Positions 49,949 through 61,392 of a stretch of DNA of 64,000 nucleotides are shown piece by piece. The position numbers and the translations under genes were made by a program. Position 1 is the first letter of the stretch. Each line of letters opens with the position of its first letter. The stretch comes from Ailanthus altissimus (lineage: Eukaryota; Streptophyta; Magnoliopsida; Sapindales; Simaroubaceae): contig OX327691.1 in NCBI GenBank assembly GCA_946807835.1, forward strand, positions 14,993,688-15,057,687, in the 5' to 3' direction. The notes under the pieces are model-generated. The model did not search any database and had not been told where the DNA came from. It worked only from the letters and a program-made list of their open reading frames with translations.

Positions 49949-50134
49949 TGTTGGATCATAAACTTGATCCATTATGGGAGCTTAAACCCAAAATCAATCA
50001 AATTGGAGTCCAAGTCCATAATCAAGGTCCAAAACTACTAACCTTCTACTATCTTGTTTTTGAGTGAGAGTGCTCTTATAATATTTGTTTGAGTTTAAAT
50101 AAAAGTTGTTTGTGTGAGTGTTTCATTTCCAACA
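49949..50134. mobile_element. 186-bp TRIM-like solo LTR
   Basis: Begins TGTTGGATC and ends TTTCCAACA, with CTCTG on both sides (49944-49948 and 50135-50139). The ends form a short inverted repeat TGTTGGA/TCCAACA. Size and ends fit a solo LTR of a TRIM element; the strand is uncertain. Joining the flanks restores the LARD-like sequence. Confidence 0.78.
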
Positions 50135-50139
50135 CTCTG

Positions 50140-51391
50140 GTCTTCCGTCATTTTGGCGCTGCTCTCTTTTTATTTTTTTCTCTGGCTTTCCTTTCCTGGG
50201 CAGCTGTAACGGTTCGGGTCCTGGTGGTTGCTGTTTGATGATGGGTTGTGGTGAGGACGACCAGTCTAGGCTACTCAGTCTCGGCGGCAAGGTTTTTGAT
50301 GGTTTAGCCGGTGATGAGCAATCGACAACGCAGCGGTGCAGGATTTGTAGCGAACACTGCTTGAGTGCGGCTGCAATAATGACAAGGGTCAGTCGGCTGG
50401 AAACTTCTAAGTCAATTGGCGATGAGAGGAGCTGCTGGACTGGCATAGCTTCATGACAGACGAAGGTGGCAGATGGTGGTGCATGGTGGCAAGTGGTTAC
50501 TTCCGGTAGCTATTTGCCTTCTCCTCGGCCCGCTCCGTTTTGCTATAGTGGATAGTGGTGATGGGGCTTGGTCGGTCGGTCCCTTCTGTGCCGATCGCCT
50601 GTGATAGACCGTCGGGGTGGTGAGAGTTCAGCGGCTGTTGATGGCGGTGTGTGGCTTTGGTTGGTGGCTCGCCTTTTTTCTTTCGGTCTTCTTGTATATC
50701 TCAACAAGACCATGGTTATGCATGGTTACACAATCTTATCATCATTTCATTTATATTTTTTTTATTTATCATATTGCATATATATGTCCAATGGAAAAAA
50801 GGGAAGACAATCAAAAACTTAATGATAATGGAACACGATTTGCAAGCATTTCCTGCCTTAGAAACACTCCAAGCAAGACATGCAGAACCGAGCACTTGGC
50901 CCCGACCACTCCAAAAAAATTTATTTTTTATTATGGAAACAAAACCGTGCTCACTTCATAGCCAAATCTGGATCTTCTTCCCCTTTTATTCTTATCATAG
51001 AAAAGGAAACAATCATGTATGGAAATGGAATCTCAAACTAACAAGGATACTTCATAAGTTAAATCGGGGAATAAATCATATTGGGATGCGGTAGCCATAT
51101 TGCCATAAAAAATTCTTTGATTCGGAACAATTATATTGTGAACCTAGTGACATTTTATTATCAATAGAGAATTTCACAGGAAACAAATACAAAGGCACGG
51201 ACCCAATTTTATCACAAACATAAAAGCACGGATTTTTGGAATACTGAAGCATGTAATAACGAAGAATCCGTGACTAGGTGAAAAGGATTAAAAAGAGTAT
51301 ATGCATATTTCTTTACAGAAAATAAAATTGGTTACTCTTCACAGTTAGTCTTTATGGTTTTTTCGTTGCGTTTTTAAATACAGTACTAAAT
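50140..51391 (-). other. Internal piece of the LARD-like element, next to its right LTR
   Basis: The 50140-50700 part is GC-richer and partly repeats sequence found at 36300-36561 plus 40715-40850. The rest is AT-rich. Open frames on both strands (up to 147 codons) show no known domain and are probably chance. Confidence 0.5.
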
Positions 51392-51929
51392 TGTTGACCC
51401 AAAATTTTATAAATTCTCAAATTAACGAGTTAAATTTATTTATTTTTAAAAATATTTAAAAAAAAAATAAAGAGAGAGAAAGAAAATATGAAACAAGATA
51501 TATAGTGGTTCAATCTAATTCAAATTTATATCCATTTTATCGAGCTTTAAGCTCACTCATATGCACTATCTATCAAGGTGTTTACAAAAAAGTACCATGA
51601 CTATTATAGAAAGTAAAAAGAAAAATACATTGTGTATAAACAAAAAAGTTTTTACGTAAAGAGCTAGTCCCCCTTTGGAAATGCCTCCTTTTATAGATGT
51701 GGTGAGTGGATATTCTTTAGATATATCATCAATTCTATCATAAATTTTATAATTAAATGGATAATAATGTTTAATTTAAGGGATAATTATTCTCTAATAA
51801 ATTCCTTGATTTTGGGATAATATTATCTTAATTTTAGATATGCATTTATTTTCTATATTAACTAAACTTCTTAAAAAAGAGGGACTCCATTTTTAAGCTT
51901 AGGGTTTGATTTAAAATTTGGGGGGAACA
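51392..51929 (-). repeat. LTR of the LARD-like element (right copy)
   Basis: Runs TGTTGACCCAAAATTTT to GGGGGGAACA; partner of 26290-26834. Right flank TATTC. On the minus strand it has TATAAAAGGAGG, a likely LTR promoter. Confidence 0.8.
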
Positions 51930-51934
51930 TATTC

Positions 51935-52452
51935 AATTAATAATTTTTATTAATTTAAATTTTTTGAATAAATTAAAATTTAAAAATTATTTAATTAATA
52001 ATTAAAATTTTATTATTTTTAGTTTTGATTAAATTATAATTAGGTGTGTTCCTCAATTCCCAAGCACTACACATGGTGAGCCCAAACTAGTCACCATTAT
52101 TTATTTGCATTTTTTGGCATTTTAACCAATTTTTTCATTTATTTTAAACAATTTTCACCCATTTTGAATACAATATATTAATATTTCATAAATTTTCCTT
52201 ACAATCTAATCATCTTTACACATTAATTAAAAAAAATCATATTCGTATATTAAACTGATTTTAAAATTAGTTTTGTCAAGGTTCAACTGATTTTATTTGT
52301 TGAGAGAAAAAATATCATTCAATAATAAAATTATCTAATTTTAAATTCTTTGACTAACTAAAGAATATCATTATCTAAAAATATGAGTCATTGTCGAAAA
52401 GTTTCCAAAGAAAAAAAAAAGAACAGGTGAAAAAGTCTACTTCTAAAAACAC
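51935..52452. other. Upstream region of the GDSL pseudogene
   Basis: AT-rich non-coding sequence with no recognised repeat. It lies directly between the LARD-like element and the TATA box of the pseudogene. Confidence 0.45.
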
Positions 52453-52460
52453 TATATAAA
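52453..52460 (+). promoter_or_regulatory. TATA box of the GDSL pseudogene
   Basis: TATATAAA, 62 bp before the ATG pair at 52522/52525. The immediate context CTATATAAACC equals that of the intact paralogue. Confidence 0.6.
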
Positions 52461-52689
52461 CCACACTTACACCCATAGTTTGTCAAGTAAAAGATTATCT
52501 TCCAATGAGAAGATCAGTATCATGATGAAAATCAAACACCCCATCTCTCTTTTTCACTTGTGTTTGCTTCTTTTATCTTTAGCTACCAAATTGAGCCATG
52601 CCATTGCTTTGGAAGCCTGTGAAATTCTAGCAATCTTTAACTTCAGAGACTCAAACTCAGATTCTGGTGGATTTTTTGTTGCTTTTACT

Positions 52690-53039
52690 TGAGAACCAAA
52701 ACCAGTAGCTTGTGCAAAACTATTCAAATGAGCTTCATTTGTGAGGACAAGGTTGTCCACGTCAGCAAGCCACATTAGCACAAAAGTCAAAATTAAGTTA
52801 AAGATATTTATTTTTCTCGCCATTTCTGTAACTAATTTGTAATAGACTATTTTCATCTTTTCCTTATCAGATTAGGATTCATTATGACTATAAATAGCTG
52901 TGTAAAATCAATTCTTTGATATATAAGAAGTACTCTCAAGTTTATAGCAAATATCAAAGTGTTTGTTAAACAGGAAAATTCATGTTTGGTTGCTCAGAAA
53001 AATTCCAGCTATCTAGAGATAAATTCTAGATTTCTGTCT
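52690..53039 (+). repeat. 5' LTR of the copia element in GDSL exon 1
   Basis: 350 bp, starting TGAGAACCA and ending TTTCTGTCT. The outer end is fixed by the target duplication, the inner end by the primer site. The 3' terminus is CT rather than CA. Confidence 0.88.
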
Positions 53040-53194
53040 TGGTATCAAAGCCATAGCTCAATCATCCTCCTTTGAAACAAACTCTCCTCATTCTTTAAGC
53101 TTGAATACGCAATTTGAAAATATATCAGTTGGATAGAATAATAGCAATAACTTAAGCTTTTCAACTCCATCGAAGCTTGACTACAACAACTTTT

Positions 53195-54060
53195 TACTAT
53201 GAAAATCACAAATATTAGCTTCGGCAAGAGGAAATGATGTGGAAGATTTACTTACTGGAGGAAGAATCTGTCCTAGTAAGTTCTTAATTCAAACTAATTT
53301 AGATCTAAACATTGCAACACCTGTTATAAATCTTGATTATTAGAAATGGATTAAACAAGATGCATTACTAATAAGTTGGATTTTCTCAACCATGAATGAT
53401 GTAGTTCTAAGTTATGTTATTCATTGTATGACATCTGCTAAGGTGTGGAATCATCTTGAGAAAATGTTTGACTGTCAATCTGTAACTAGATTAGCACAAC
53501 TCAAAGCTCAGCTACTAACAATTAGGAAAGAAATAATGAAAGTAAATGATTATTATGTCAATGTCAAGAATATTGCAAATAACCTGGCAATGACAGGCAA
53601 ACCTATACCATAACATGATTTAATTACTTATCTATTAGTTGGCCTAAGTTCAGATTATGATCCAGTGGCAGTTCTAGTTTCTGCCAAATCAGATGAGCTC
53701 AACTTAGCTGAAGTCTATGCAATATTACTGAGTTATGAAAGTATAAGAGAAATGTCTTATACTCAATGGATGAACCATATATCTATAAATGTGGCTCAGC
53801 TAAATGAAAAAAAAATGATAAAGGCAAGGGGTTTGAAAACAGAGGTGGATATAATGGTGGCTATGGTAAAGGAAACAATAGTAACAATACTAACTAGATT
53901 TATGGCAACAATCAAGGAAATTTTAGAGGAATGGGCAGAGGAAGAAGTTCTGGAGGTCCTAACAGATCGAACTAAAAAATTATATGTCAGATATGTTTTA
54001 AATCTAGTCATGGAGCATACAAATGTTGAATTAGGTTTAATGAGGATTTTGAATAACCTA
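53195..54060 (+). pseudogene. copia Gag, decayed
   Basis: Blocks VIHCMTSAKVWNHLEKMF, VNDYYVNVKNIANNLAM and VSAKSDELNLAEVYAILLS match the Gag at 3556-4263. Stops occur near 53341 and 53612, among others. The zinc knuckle CQICFKSSHGAYKC (near 53986-54028) is in a different frame from the preceding part. Confidence 0.85.
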
Positions 54061-54119
54061 TAGCACCTACTAATGCTTACCAGCAACCATTTGTTTTCAT
54101 TGCTGAACCTAGAGCTACA

Positions 54120-57100
54120 AAAAAAAAAGATCACAACTGGTATCTAGACAGTAGAGCCACTCACCATGTCACCAACAACATGAACAATATGTCTGGGAAA
54201 GCTAAGTATAAAGGTAATAATCAAATCTTTGTAGGTAATGGATTTGGTCTGTAAATAATGCATGTTGGCACTTATTTTTTAAGCACTTCACTTAAAAATA
54301 AACCTTTGAAACTCCTGCATATTCTGCATGTACTTAAAATGATCAAAAATTTGATTAGCATCTCTAAACTTACATGTGGCTTGAATTTGAAAGTTGAGTT
54401 TATGAAAGATTGTTGTGTTATCAAGGATATGAAGGGGAATGTTTTACTTTAAGGAACTGCTAGTAAGGGTCTATACCAGATGTCTTCACAGTATAATGCA
54501 GATCTACCTATCAGTTCTGTACCAAGAAATAAATTTAAGTCTTTGTATGTTGTATATATAGAAAATAAGTCTAGTGCAAACAAATGTTGTCACAAGGCAT
54601 TAATACTTGCAAAGTCTAATACAAATTCAAAGGTATTGCATAAAAGATTTGGACATCTAAATCTAGAGATCTTGAAAAAGATTATATCTGAATGTAAACT
54701 TGACTATTTATCTAATAAAAATGTCACTTTGAGTTTTTGTAATACCTATCAACTTGGAAAAAAATCATCATTTGCACTTTAGAATGTCAGAAACCAAAAC
54801 AAAATAACCTTTAGAATTAATTCATTCTGATGTATAGGGACCAACATCTAAAATTTCTGGAGAAGACTATAGATACTATGCGAGCTTTATAGATGATTAC
54901 TCTAGATTTGTATGGATTTATCCTTTGCAATTGAAATCACAAGTCTTACAAACCTTTAAACATTTTCAAATACATACTGAGAGATCACTTAACAAGAAAA
55001 TCAAAACATTGTAATAAGATAATATAGGGGAATTCATAGTCTTAACCGAATACTTACAAGAACAAGGCATAACACATAGATTTTTCTACCCATACACATA
55101 TTATCAAAATGGGATAGCTGAGAGAAAACATTGGCACATTGTTGAAACTAGTTTAAGTCTAATGGCACAAAATCATATACCCTTCAAGCACTGGTGGGAT
55201 GTTTTTGCTATTGCAACTTTTTTTATAAATGGAATGCCACTCTTAGTTTTGCATGGAAAATCACCCTTTGAATTGATCTTAACCATAAGCTTGATTATAC
55301 CATTATAAAAGTGTTTGGTAGTGCTTGTTACCCTCATTTGAGAGAGTATAACAAATACAAACTAAACTATTACACTGAAAAATGTGTCTCTATTGGCTAT
55401 AGTGCTTCTCACAAATGTTATAGATGCTTGAACTCAGTTGGTAGATTATACATTTATAAACATGTTATTTTCAATGAAAATGAATATCCTTTTAAATTTG
55501 ATAATAACTTTTGTATAGAAACAACTTCTAAATATAGTTCTGTGTCAAATACACACTCTAGTCAACCTTTCAAGCTTCATAAAATTTAGAACTCTCAGAA
55601 TATATTAGATATATTTCAAATGTCATCACCGTATATCAATAACCAAGTCTATCCTGTTACAATTTCAACTGAAGTAGAACACAACTCTAATGTGCAAGAA
55701 CCTTTACATTCTGAAGCAAATTCAAATTCTAGAAATTCACAACTTAACAGAATTAAACCAGAAAACTCTGACTCCATAAACTCTAAAAAATAAACACAAA
55801 CCAACACAAACACAACTCCTGCATATGAGCAAGTGTCCAATGTGCATCCCATGCTTACCAGGTCTAAAATAAAGATTTTTAAACCTAAGATTTATTTAGC
55901 AAAAATAGAAACCGACAACAGTAGAGACTATACACCAATTACAGTTAAAGAAGCTTTATCCTTGCCACAATGGAAGAAAGCCATAAATGATGAATTTCAG
56001 GCTTTATTAAAGAATAATACTTGGAGTCTTGTCCCATACAACTCAAGTTACAAGCTTATTGGCAACAATGGGTGTTTAGAATTAAAAGGAATCCTGATAG
56101 AAGTATAGCCAAGTATAAAGTAAGGCTATCACCAAACTCTTGGCATTGATTTTACTGAAACAAACCAGCACAATAAGAGTTACATTGAGTGTTGCAATAA
56201 CAAAGAACTGGGTACTCAAACAAATAGATGTTAACAATGCATTTCTCAATGGGGATTTAAGTGAAGAAGTATATATGCAGCAACATAAGGGGTTTGAAAT
56301 CTTAAATAAGCAGAGTTTTGTTTGTAGACTTAAGAAAGCACGTTATGGTTTAAAGTAAGCCCTAAAGGCCTAGTATGAGAAGCTCAAAACAAGACTCACA
56401 AGCTAGGGTTTCTACAACTTAAAATCAGATACTTTAGCCTTTGTAAGAAATAAAAGAGACAACATGATTATTATCTTAATATATATTGATGATATAATAA
56501 TTACATGAAATAAACTAGATGAAGTTCAACAGATGATCACTCAGTTGAATATAAACTTTGCCTTAAAAGAACTTGTTGATCTTGGCTATTTTTTTGGTAT
56601 AGAAGTTACAAGAACCGATGTAGGTATTCATCTCTCTCAAGCAAAATATGTTGTTAACTTACTGTTGAAAACTAATATATCCATAGCTAAAAGTTGTGCC
56701 ACACTAATGAGCTCAGGCATCAAACTTGTTAAAGATTGTGGAAATAAGTTCAAAGATGCCACACTTTATAGAAGTGTAATGGATGCCTTACAATATTTAA
56801 CTATTACAAGACCTGAAATATCATTTGCAGTAACTAAGTTGAGTCAATTTCTATCAGCTCCAACTGATCTTCATTGGTAAAGCTGCAAAAGATTACTCAG
56901 ATATATCCAACATACTAAGGATAAAGGTTTAGTGTTTACATCAGGCAACCATCTTCATTTAAAAGCCTTTTTCGATGCAAATTAGGCATGTGATGAAGAT
57001 AATAGAAAGTCTATTGGGGGGAGGGGGGTTATTGTGTGTTTCTTATTGGAAACTTAATTTCATAGAGTTCAAGGAAGCTAAGAGCTATCTCAAGATCCAG

Positions 57101-57440
57101 CACTGAATTTGAGTATCGATCTTTGGTTTAAATAGTAGTAGAAGTTTGCTGGATACAGTCATTATTCTTCGAGTTACAGCTGCACCTAGTCAATACACTA
57201 ATTATATATGTGATAATCAAAGTGCAGCTGCACTTACTTCAAATCCTTAATTCCATAACAGAATAAAGCATATTAAAGTTGACATACATTTTATTAGAGA
57301 TTTAGTTTTAAATCATAAGCTAGATATCATATATGTGCTAACGCAAGAGCAAATAGCTGATATCTTTACAAAAGTTTTACCCATCACAAGATTTCAATAT
57401 TTGACACACAAGCTAAATGTCTATTCTAGACGATTTAGCT
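54120..57440 (+). pseudogene. copia Pol, decayed
   Basis: The protease block reads WYLDSRATHHV, with Gly of the DSG active site replaced by Arg. Then come the GAG-pre-integrase block (LHKRFGHLNLEILKK, near 54640), the integrase core (FIDDYSRFVWIYP; YQNGIAERKHWHIVE near 55100-55145), the PHLREYNKYKL region, and RT ([19 protein letters not shown] near 56225-56280; box YIDD near 56484-56495; LVDLGYFFGIEVTRT). RNase H ends IADIFTKVLPITRF near 57395. At least ten stops or frame changes break it. Confidence 0.88.
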
Positions 57441-57450
57441 TGAGAGGGAA

Positions 57451-57792
57451 TGAGAACCATAACCAGAAGCTTGTACAAAAGTATTTGAATGAGCTTGATT
57501 TGTGAGGCTGTCCATGTCAGCAAGTCACATTAACTCAAAAGTCAAAATTCAGTAAAAGATATTTATTTTTCTCTCCATTTCTTAACTAATTTGTAATAGA
57601 CTATTTTCATCTTTTCCTTATCAAATTAGAATTTATTATGACTATAAATAACTGTGTAAAATCAATTCTTTGATATATAAGAAGTATTCTCAAGTTTTCA
57701 GCAAATATCTTAGTGTTTGTTAAACAAAAAATTCATGTTTCGCTGCTCAGAAAAATTCCAGCTATCTAGAGATAAATTCTAGATTTCTATCT
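57451..57792 (+). repeat. 3' LTR of the copia element in GDSL exon 1
   Basis: 342 bp, starting TGAGAACCA and ending TTTCTATCT. It lacks 6 bp near position 57 that the other LTR has. Confidence 0.88.
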
Positions 57793-57874
57793 TTACTCAA
57801 CGTAATAACCCTTATGGTGAGACTTTCTTCTGCATGCCGGTGGGGAGGTTCTCTGATGGCCGGCTACTTCTTTG

Positions 57875-59763
57875 GTATGAATATAATGATCATTTTCTAG
57901 CTAACAACTTCATTTCAACCTTATTTCCATTATTTTAATTTTATGTCGTGCTTTCTAGATATTAAGCACATCAATCGATTAAAAAGCAACTGTTAAGCAT
58001 GCGTTCAAATGTTGAGATTCAATTTGTTTGTTTATTTTTTATAAAAGAAGAGATACAATTGTTAATTCCAGTGCAATAAAACAGCCAAAGTTGAATGACT
58101 GTAAGACATTGTAGGATAAAAATGAATCTAGCGAGCCGAGATGGTAGGCTTATGTAGTTCGATGGACACAAATTTTTGCCATGTGTAATTTTTCTGAAGT
58201 ATTCTTTATATGAAAATCAAAATAATATAAAGATTTTTTTCTTTTTTGATAAAGACTAGATGGGCTGTCTTATAGCAGAGAAATTTTTCTTTTTTTCTTG
58301 AATTTTCAAAAAAAAAAAAGGAATTTCTAAAAGTTATAGCTAAATTTGCTGGTAAGCAGAACAACTGAACAAGGGTCTTAAGTCAAAATCTTGGCAAATC
58401 ATTTATGTTCATAGTGGATTTAAGGATTTTCACTTTTTTTATTTTATTTTTTTTATCTTGAAAGAATCCTACAAGAGATAAAAGAAATATCAAAATAGCT
58501 CAAAATTTTTAAGGATCTATACTACACTATCTTATACACTTAAAGCACTCAATTGTAACCCAACTCTCTATTTTCTCTTATTGTTGATTTGATACTTAAT
58601 GAATTATAAAGTGTTACAATGGTTTATACAGTGTTAATATTGACTTTATAAACTCTAAATTTAGATAAAATAAGAGTCTATATACTTAGAAAGTTCAAAA
58701 TCGACTTAAACATGCAATTAGAATCAAAATATGATTTTTCTTGTACAGGTAACACTGCAGCGTTCAAGGTCCAACACCGGGGCGATGCGACTTCGAATTA
58801 ACACTGCAATGTTCCAAAGCCATCGCTGTAACGTTGAGCTTTCTGAAATTATCGCCGCAACGCTGAGTAGCCAACGCTATGATGTTCTTCATCTGAAATT
58901 GTCTCCCTTATATTTTCACGCCCTTCCCTATATTCACTTTTCTGTTTCACACCTCTTTTGTCTAACTATTGTGTTCTTGACTATGTATCGACTATTTCTT
59001 GATCTTTAACACAAAATTAAATTTATTCTTAATTTTAACTCATCAAATTCTAATAAAACCATTTACATTCTATTAAAAGTTTAAGTTCAATGGGATCACT
59101 TATTATCTCAAAAAAGGCTGTAGAGTTCAATCGTAGTCCTTTCCTAAGAAGTCTTATGATAGAAACTAGACAAGCTTGAGCTCGGTGAACATAAAAAAAA
59201 AAAGTCTTTGCAGGTTTGTAAAGCCAATTAGAAGTCTATGTTTGGTTGGAGGAAGTTGATGTTACCTCTTTGTGTGTAACTTTCACGTTTGTCTTACTGA
59301 TACTTAAATATTTTCAAAAGAAAAAAATAATTAGCAGCATAATGGGTTGTATTTATTTAATGGTAATTATGACAAAGACTTTTAATAAAGATATTATACT
59401 AATTAATCATCAATTCAAAAAGTTTTTCAAGTAAAACCAATCCCCCTTGATTGGGTGATTAATAACTTAATTTGGGGAAATGTTTGTTGGGTCTTCTGCG
59501 AAACATAAGAGTATATTTCTCTCAATCTAAAAAGTATTTATTGTTTAAAGTGAGCCGACGAGTTCGAACAGTGTTATAATAAAACTGCTACAAGTAAGAT
59601 TTTGTTATACTCCTATCTAAAAATATCATGAAGCCAAAAAAAAAAAAAAACTAAAGTTATTCATTGGTTTCATTCTTCTTTTGATTTGCTAAGCTTCCGC
59701 TGAAAAGTAGAAGAGTTGGTCTTTCAACAATTTAACTGTTTGAAAAAATTGTGGAAATTTCAG
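57875..59763 (+). other. Intron 1 of the GDSL pseudogene
   Basis: Begins GTATG and ends TTTCAG, 1889 bp against 1407 bp in the intact gene. No MITE pair like that of the intact gene was seen, so those probably entered after duplication or were lost here. An open frame of 92 codons (58731-59009) has no recognisable domain. Confidence 0.6.
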
Positions 59764-60701
59764 CTACGAGCTTCGGTCTGCCGTTTCTCAGTGCGTACCT
59801 TGATTCGCTAGAAGCCAACTTTAGTCATGGTGCAGATTTTGCCACAGCCTCTTCAACTATTAGGCTACCCACTAATAATACCCGCCCCTGGTGGATTCAG
59901 CCCTTTCAACTTGGACGTGCAGTTCGGACAATTCAATCAATTCATAAACAGATCACAGTTGATTAGAGACCGAGGTTAATCTAATTAATTGCACGAACCC
60001 TTAACATGATCAGTTGCATTTTTTTACGTTACAACTTGCTTAATATGTTAGACCTTTGATGTTTTTGTAGGAGGAATCTACGCAAGTTTATTGCCCAAAA
60101 AGGAATATTTTCCGAAAGCTTTATACACTTTTGATATTGGTCAGAATGATCTTGCTTCTGCGTTCTTGTCTAACATGTCCGTAGAGGAAGTTAATGCATC
60201 TTTTCCTGATATAATCAAGAGGTTCTCAGCAAATGTTAAGGAGATTTGCGTATTATACGGCTGCTAAACTAAGCCTGTTCATTTAATTACATCAACTACA
60301 TGTATGAATCTTTTTAAAGAACATTTTGAAGTTGTGTTGATGCAGAGTATTTACAACTTGAGAGCTCGTTCATTTTGGATCCACAACACACGACCAATTG
60401 GCTGCTTGCCTTTTATTCTGGTCGCTTTTCCCTCAGCAGCCAAGGATTCTTCCGGTTGTGCAGAGGCTTACAATTGAGTAGCCCAGAATTTAATCTCAAC
60501 CTGAAGAAGGCTGTAGTTCAACTCAGGAAAGATCTTCCTTCTGCTGTATTTACATATGTTGATGTCTACTCCGTCAAGTACTCCTTAATTAAGGAAGCAG
60601 AAAAATATGGTAAGCCAGACAAATTAATTCGGTTAAAATATGTAAACGTGGGCTTAGTGGTATACATGGGACAGAACACAAAGTTCTGCTGGATGAAACA
60701 T

Positions 60702-60781
<80 letters not shown>
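60702..60781 (+). repeat. (TA)n(TG)n compound microsatellite
   Basis: About 10 TA units followed by about 29 TG units, in intron 4 of the GDSL pseudogene. A good candidate length-variable marker. Confidence 0.95.
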
Positions 60782-60783
<2 letters not shown>

Positions 60784-61392
60784 ATGTTATTGCTTTCTTA
60801 ATATTCTGCAGGATTTAAGCTTCCTTTAGTAGCTTGCTGCGGCTATGATGGCAAGTACAACTACAGCAGTGCTGCTGAATGTGGGCAATCGGCTATCATC
60901 AACGGCACCTAAATTATCGTGGGTTCGTGTGATCGTCCCTCTGTCCGCGTTAATTGGGATGGAATTCACTACACTGAGGCTGCCAACAAGTTTGTGTTTA
61001 ATCAAATCTCAAGTGGGGCGTTCTCAGATCCTCCTACTCCATTGAAAAATGCATGTCGCAGGAACTAAGTTTAATTAAAGGCCAGTGCATGCATATATGC
61101 ACACATGAATCTAATAAAAAGTTAACATTTTGATTTAATCTAACTTAAACTAACATATATATGTATGTATTTGTACATGGAAAATGTTTTCCAATTAAAT
61201 AAAAAAATTTGATAACGTGTGTTTCATCGGAAATGGGTATGGTCATCACTTGAAAATTTTTATTTTGCAACAAGATATGTAATGGATTATGTAAAATTTT
61301 TCATCTTTTTCATTCTTGAAATATTAAGATAAGGTCCGAATATAGTGTTATTATGGATATTTTGCATGGTAAAAGCATTTTTGATTGAATTT

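Larger units (their letters stand above)
26290..51929 (-). mobile_element. LARD-like LTR retrotransposon, expanded by nested insertions
   Basis: Two related LTRs in the same orientation (26290-26834 and 51392-51929) are flanked outside by TATTC (26285-26289 and 51930-51934). After removal of five dated insertions with their own target duplications, about 4.6 kb is left. The internal pieces are 26835-27221, 35629-36566, 40715-41096, 47974-48326, 49755-49948 and 50140-51391. None encodes a recognisable Gag or Pol; they are non-coding with degenerate repeats such as a CTGCTCGG-centred motif. An LTR promoter motif TATAAAAGGAGG on the minus strand suggests minus orientation. No clear primer binding site was found, so the class is inferred from LTRs, target duplication and lack of coding. 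Confidence 0.72.
52690..57792 (+). mobile_element. Ty1/copia retrotransposon inserted in GDSL exon 1
   Basis: LTRs 52690-53039 and 57451-57792 are flanked by TTACT (52685-52689 and 57793-57797). A primer site TGGTATCAAAGC (53040-53051) follows the first LTR, and a purine run (GAGAGGGA, 57442-57449) precedes the second. The order Gag, protease, integrase, RT, RNase H is copia. Aligned by eye, the LTRs differ at about 28 of 342 compared positions plus three gaps (about 8%). Gag is of the same type as in the element at 1-4653. All coding domains contain stops or frame changes. Confidence 0.95.
52522..61068 (+). pseudogene. GDSL esterase/lipase pseudogene, split by a copia element
   Basis: The exon layout copies the intact paralogue: exon 1 52522-52689 plus 57798-57874, exon 2 59764-59974, exon 3 60071-60240, exon 4 60346-60609, exon 5 60812-61068. 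Lesions seen: the GDS motif is changed to RDS (IFNFRDSNSDSGG); a copia element is inserted in exon 1; exon 1 is 8 bp short at its end; exon 2 is 211 instead of 210 bp, with a frame change near 59870-59885; the intron 3 donor is GA instead of GT; TGA lies at 60475-60477; a base is lost in exon 4 (264 versus 265 bp); TAA replaces a Gln codon at 60910-60912. The signal-peptide-like start, DIGQND and WDGIHYTEA blocks remain. It cannot make an active enzyme. Confidence 0.95.

Noticed and set aside
50118..51094. Overlapping open frames of 84-147 codons on both strands
   Set aside because: They lie in the non-coding interior of the LARD-like element, overlap in several frames and show no domain. GC-richer composition alone explains them.
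60375..60818. A 147-codon frame ending in a Val-Cys repeat
   Set aside because: It is the shifted frame of GDSL exon 4 running into intron 4; the Val-Cys repeat is the TG microsatellite.
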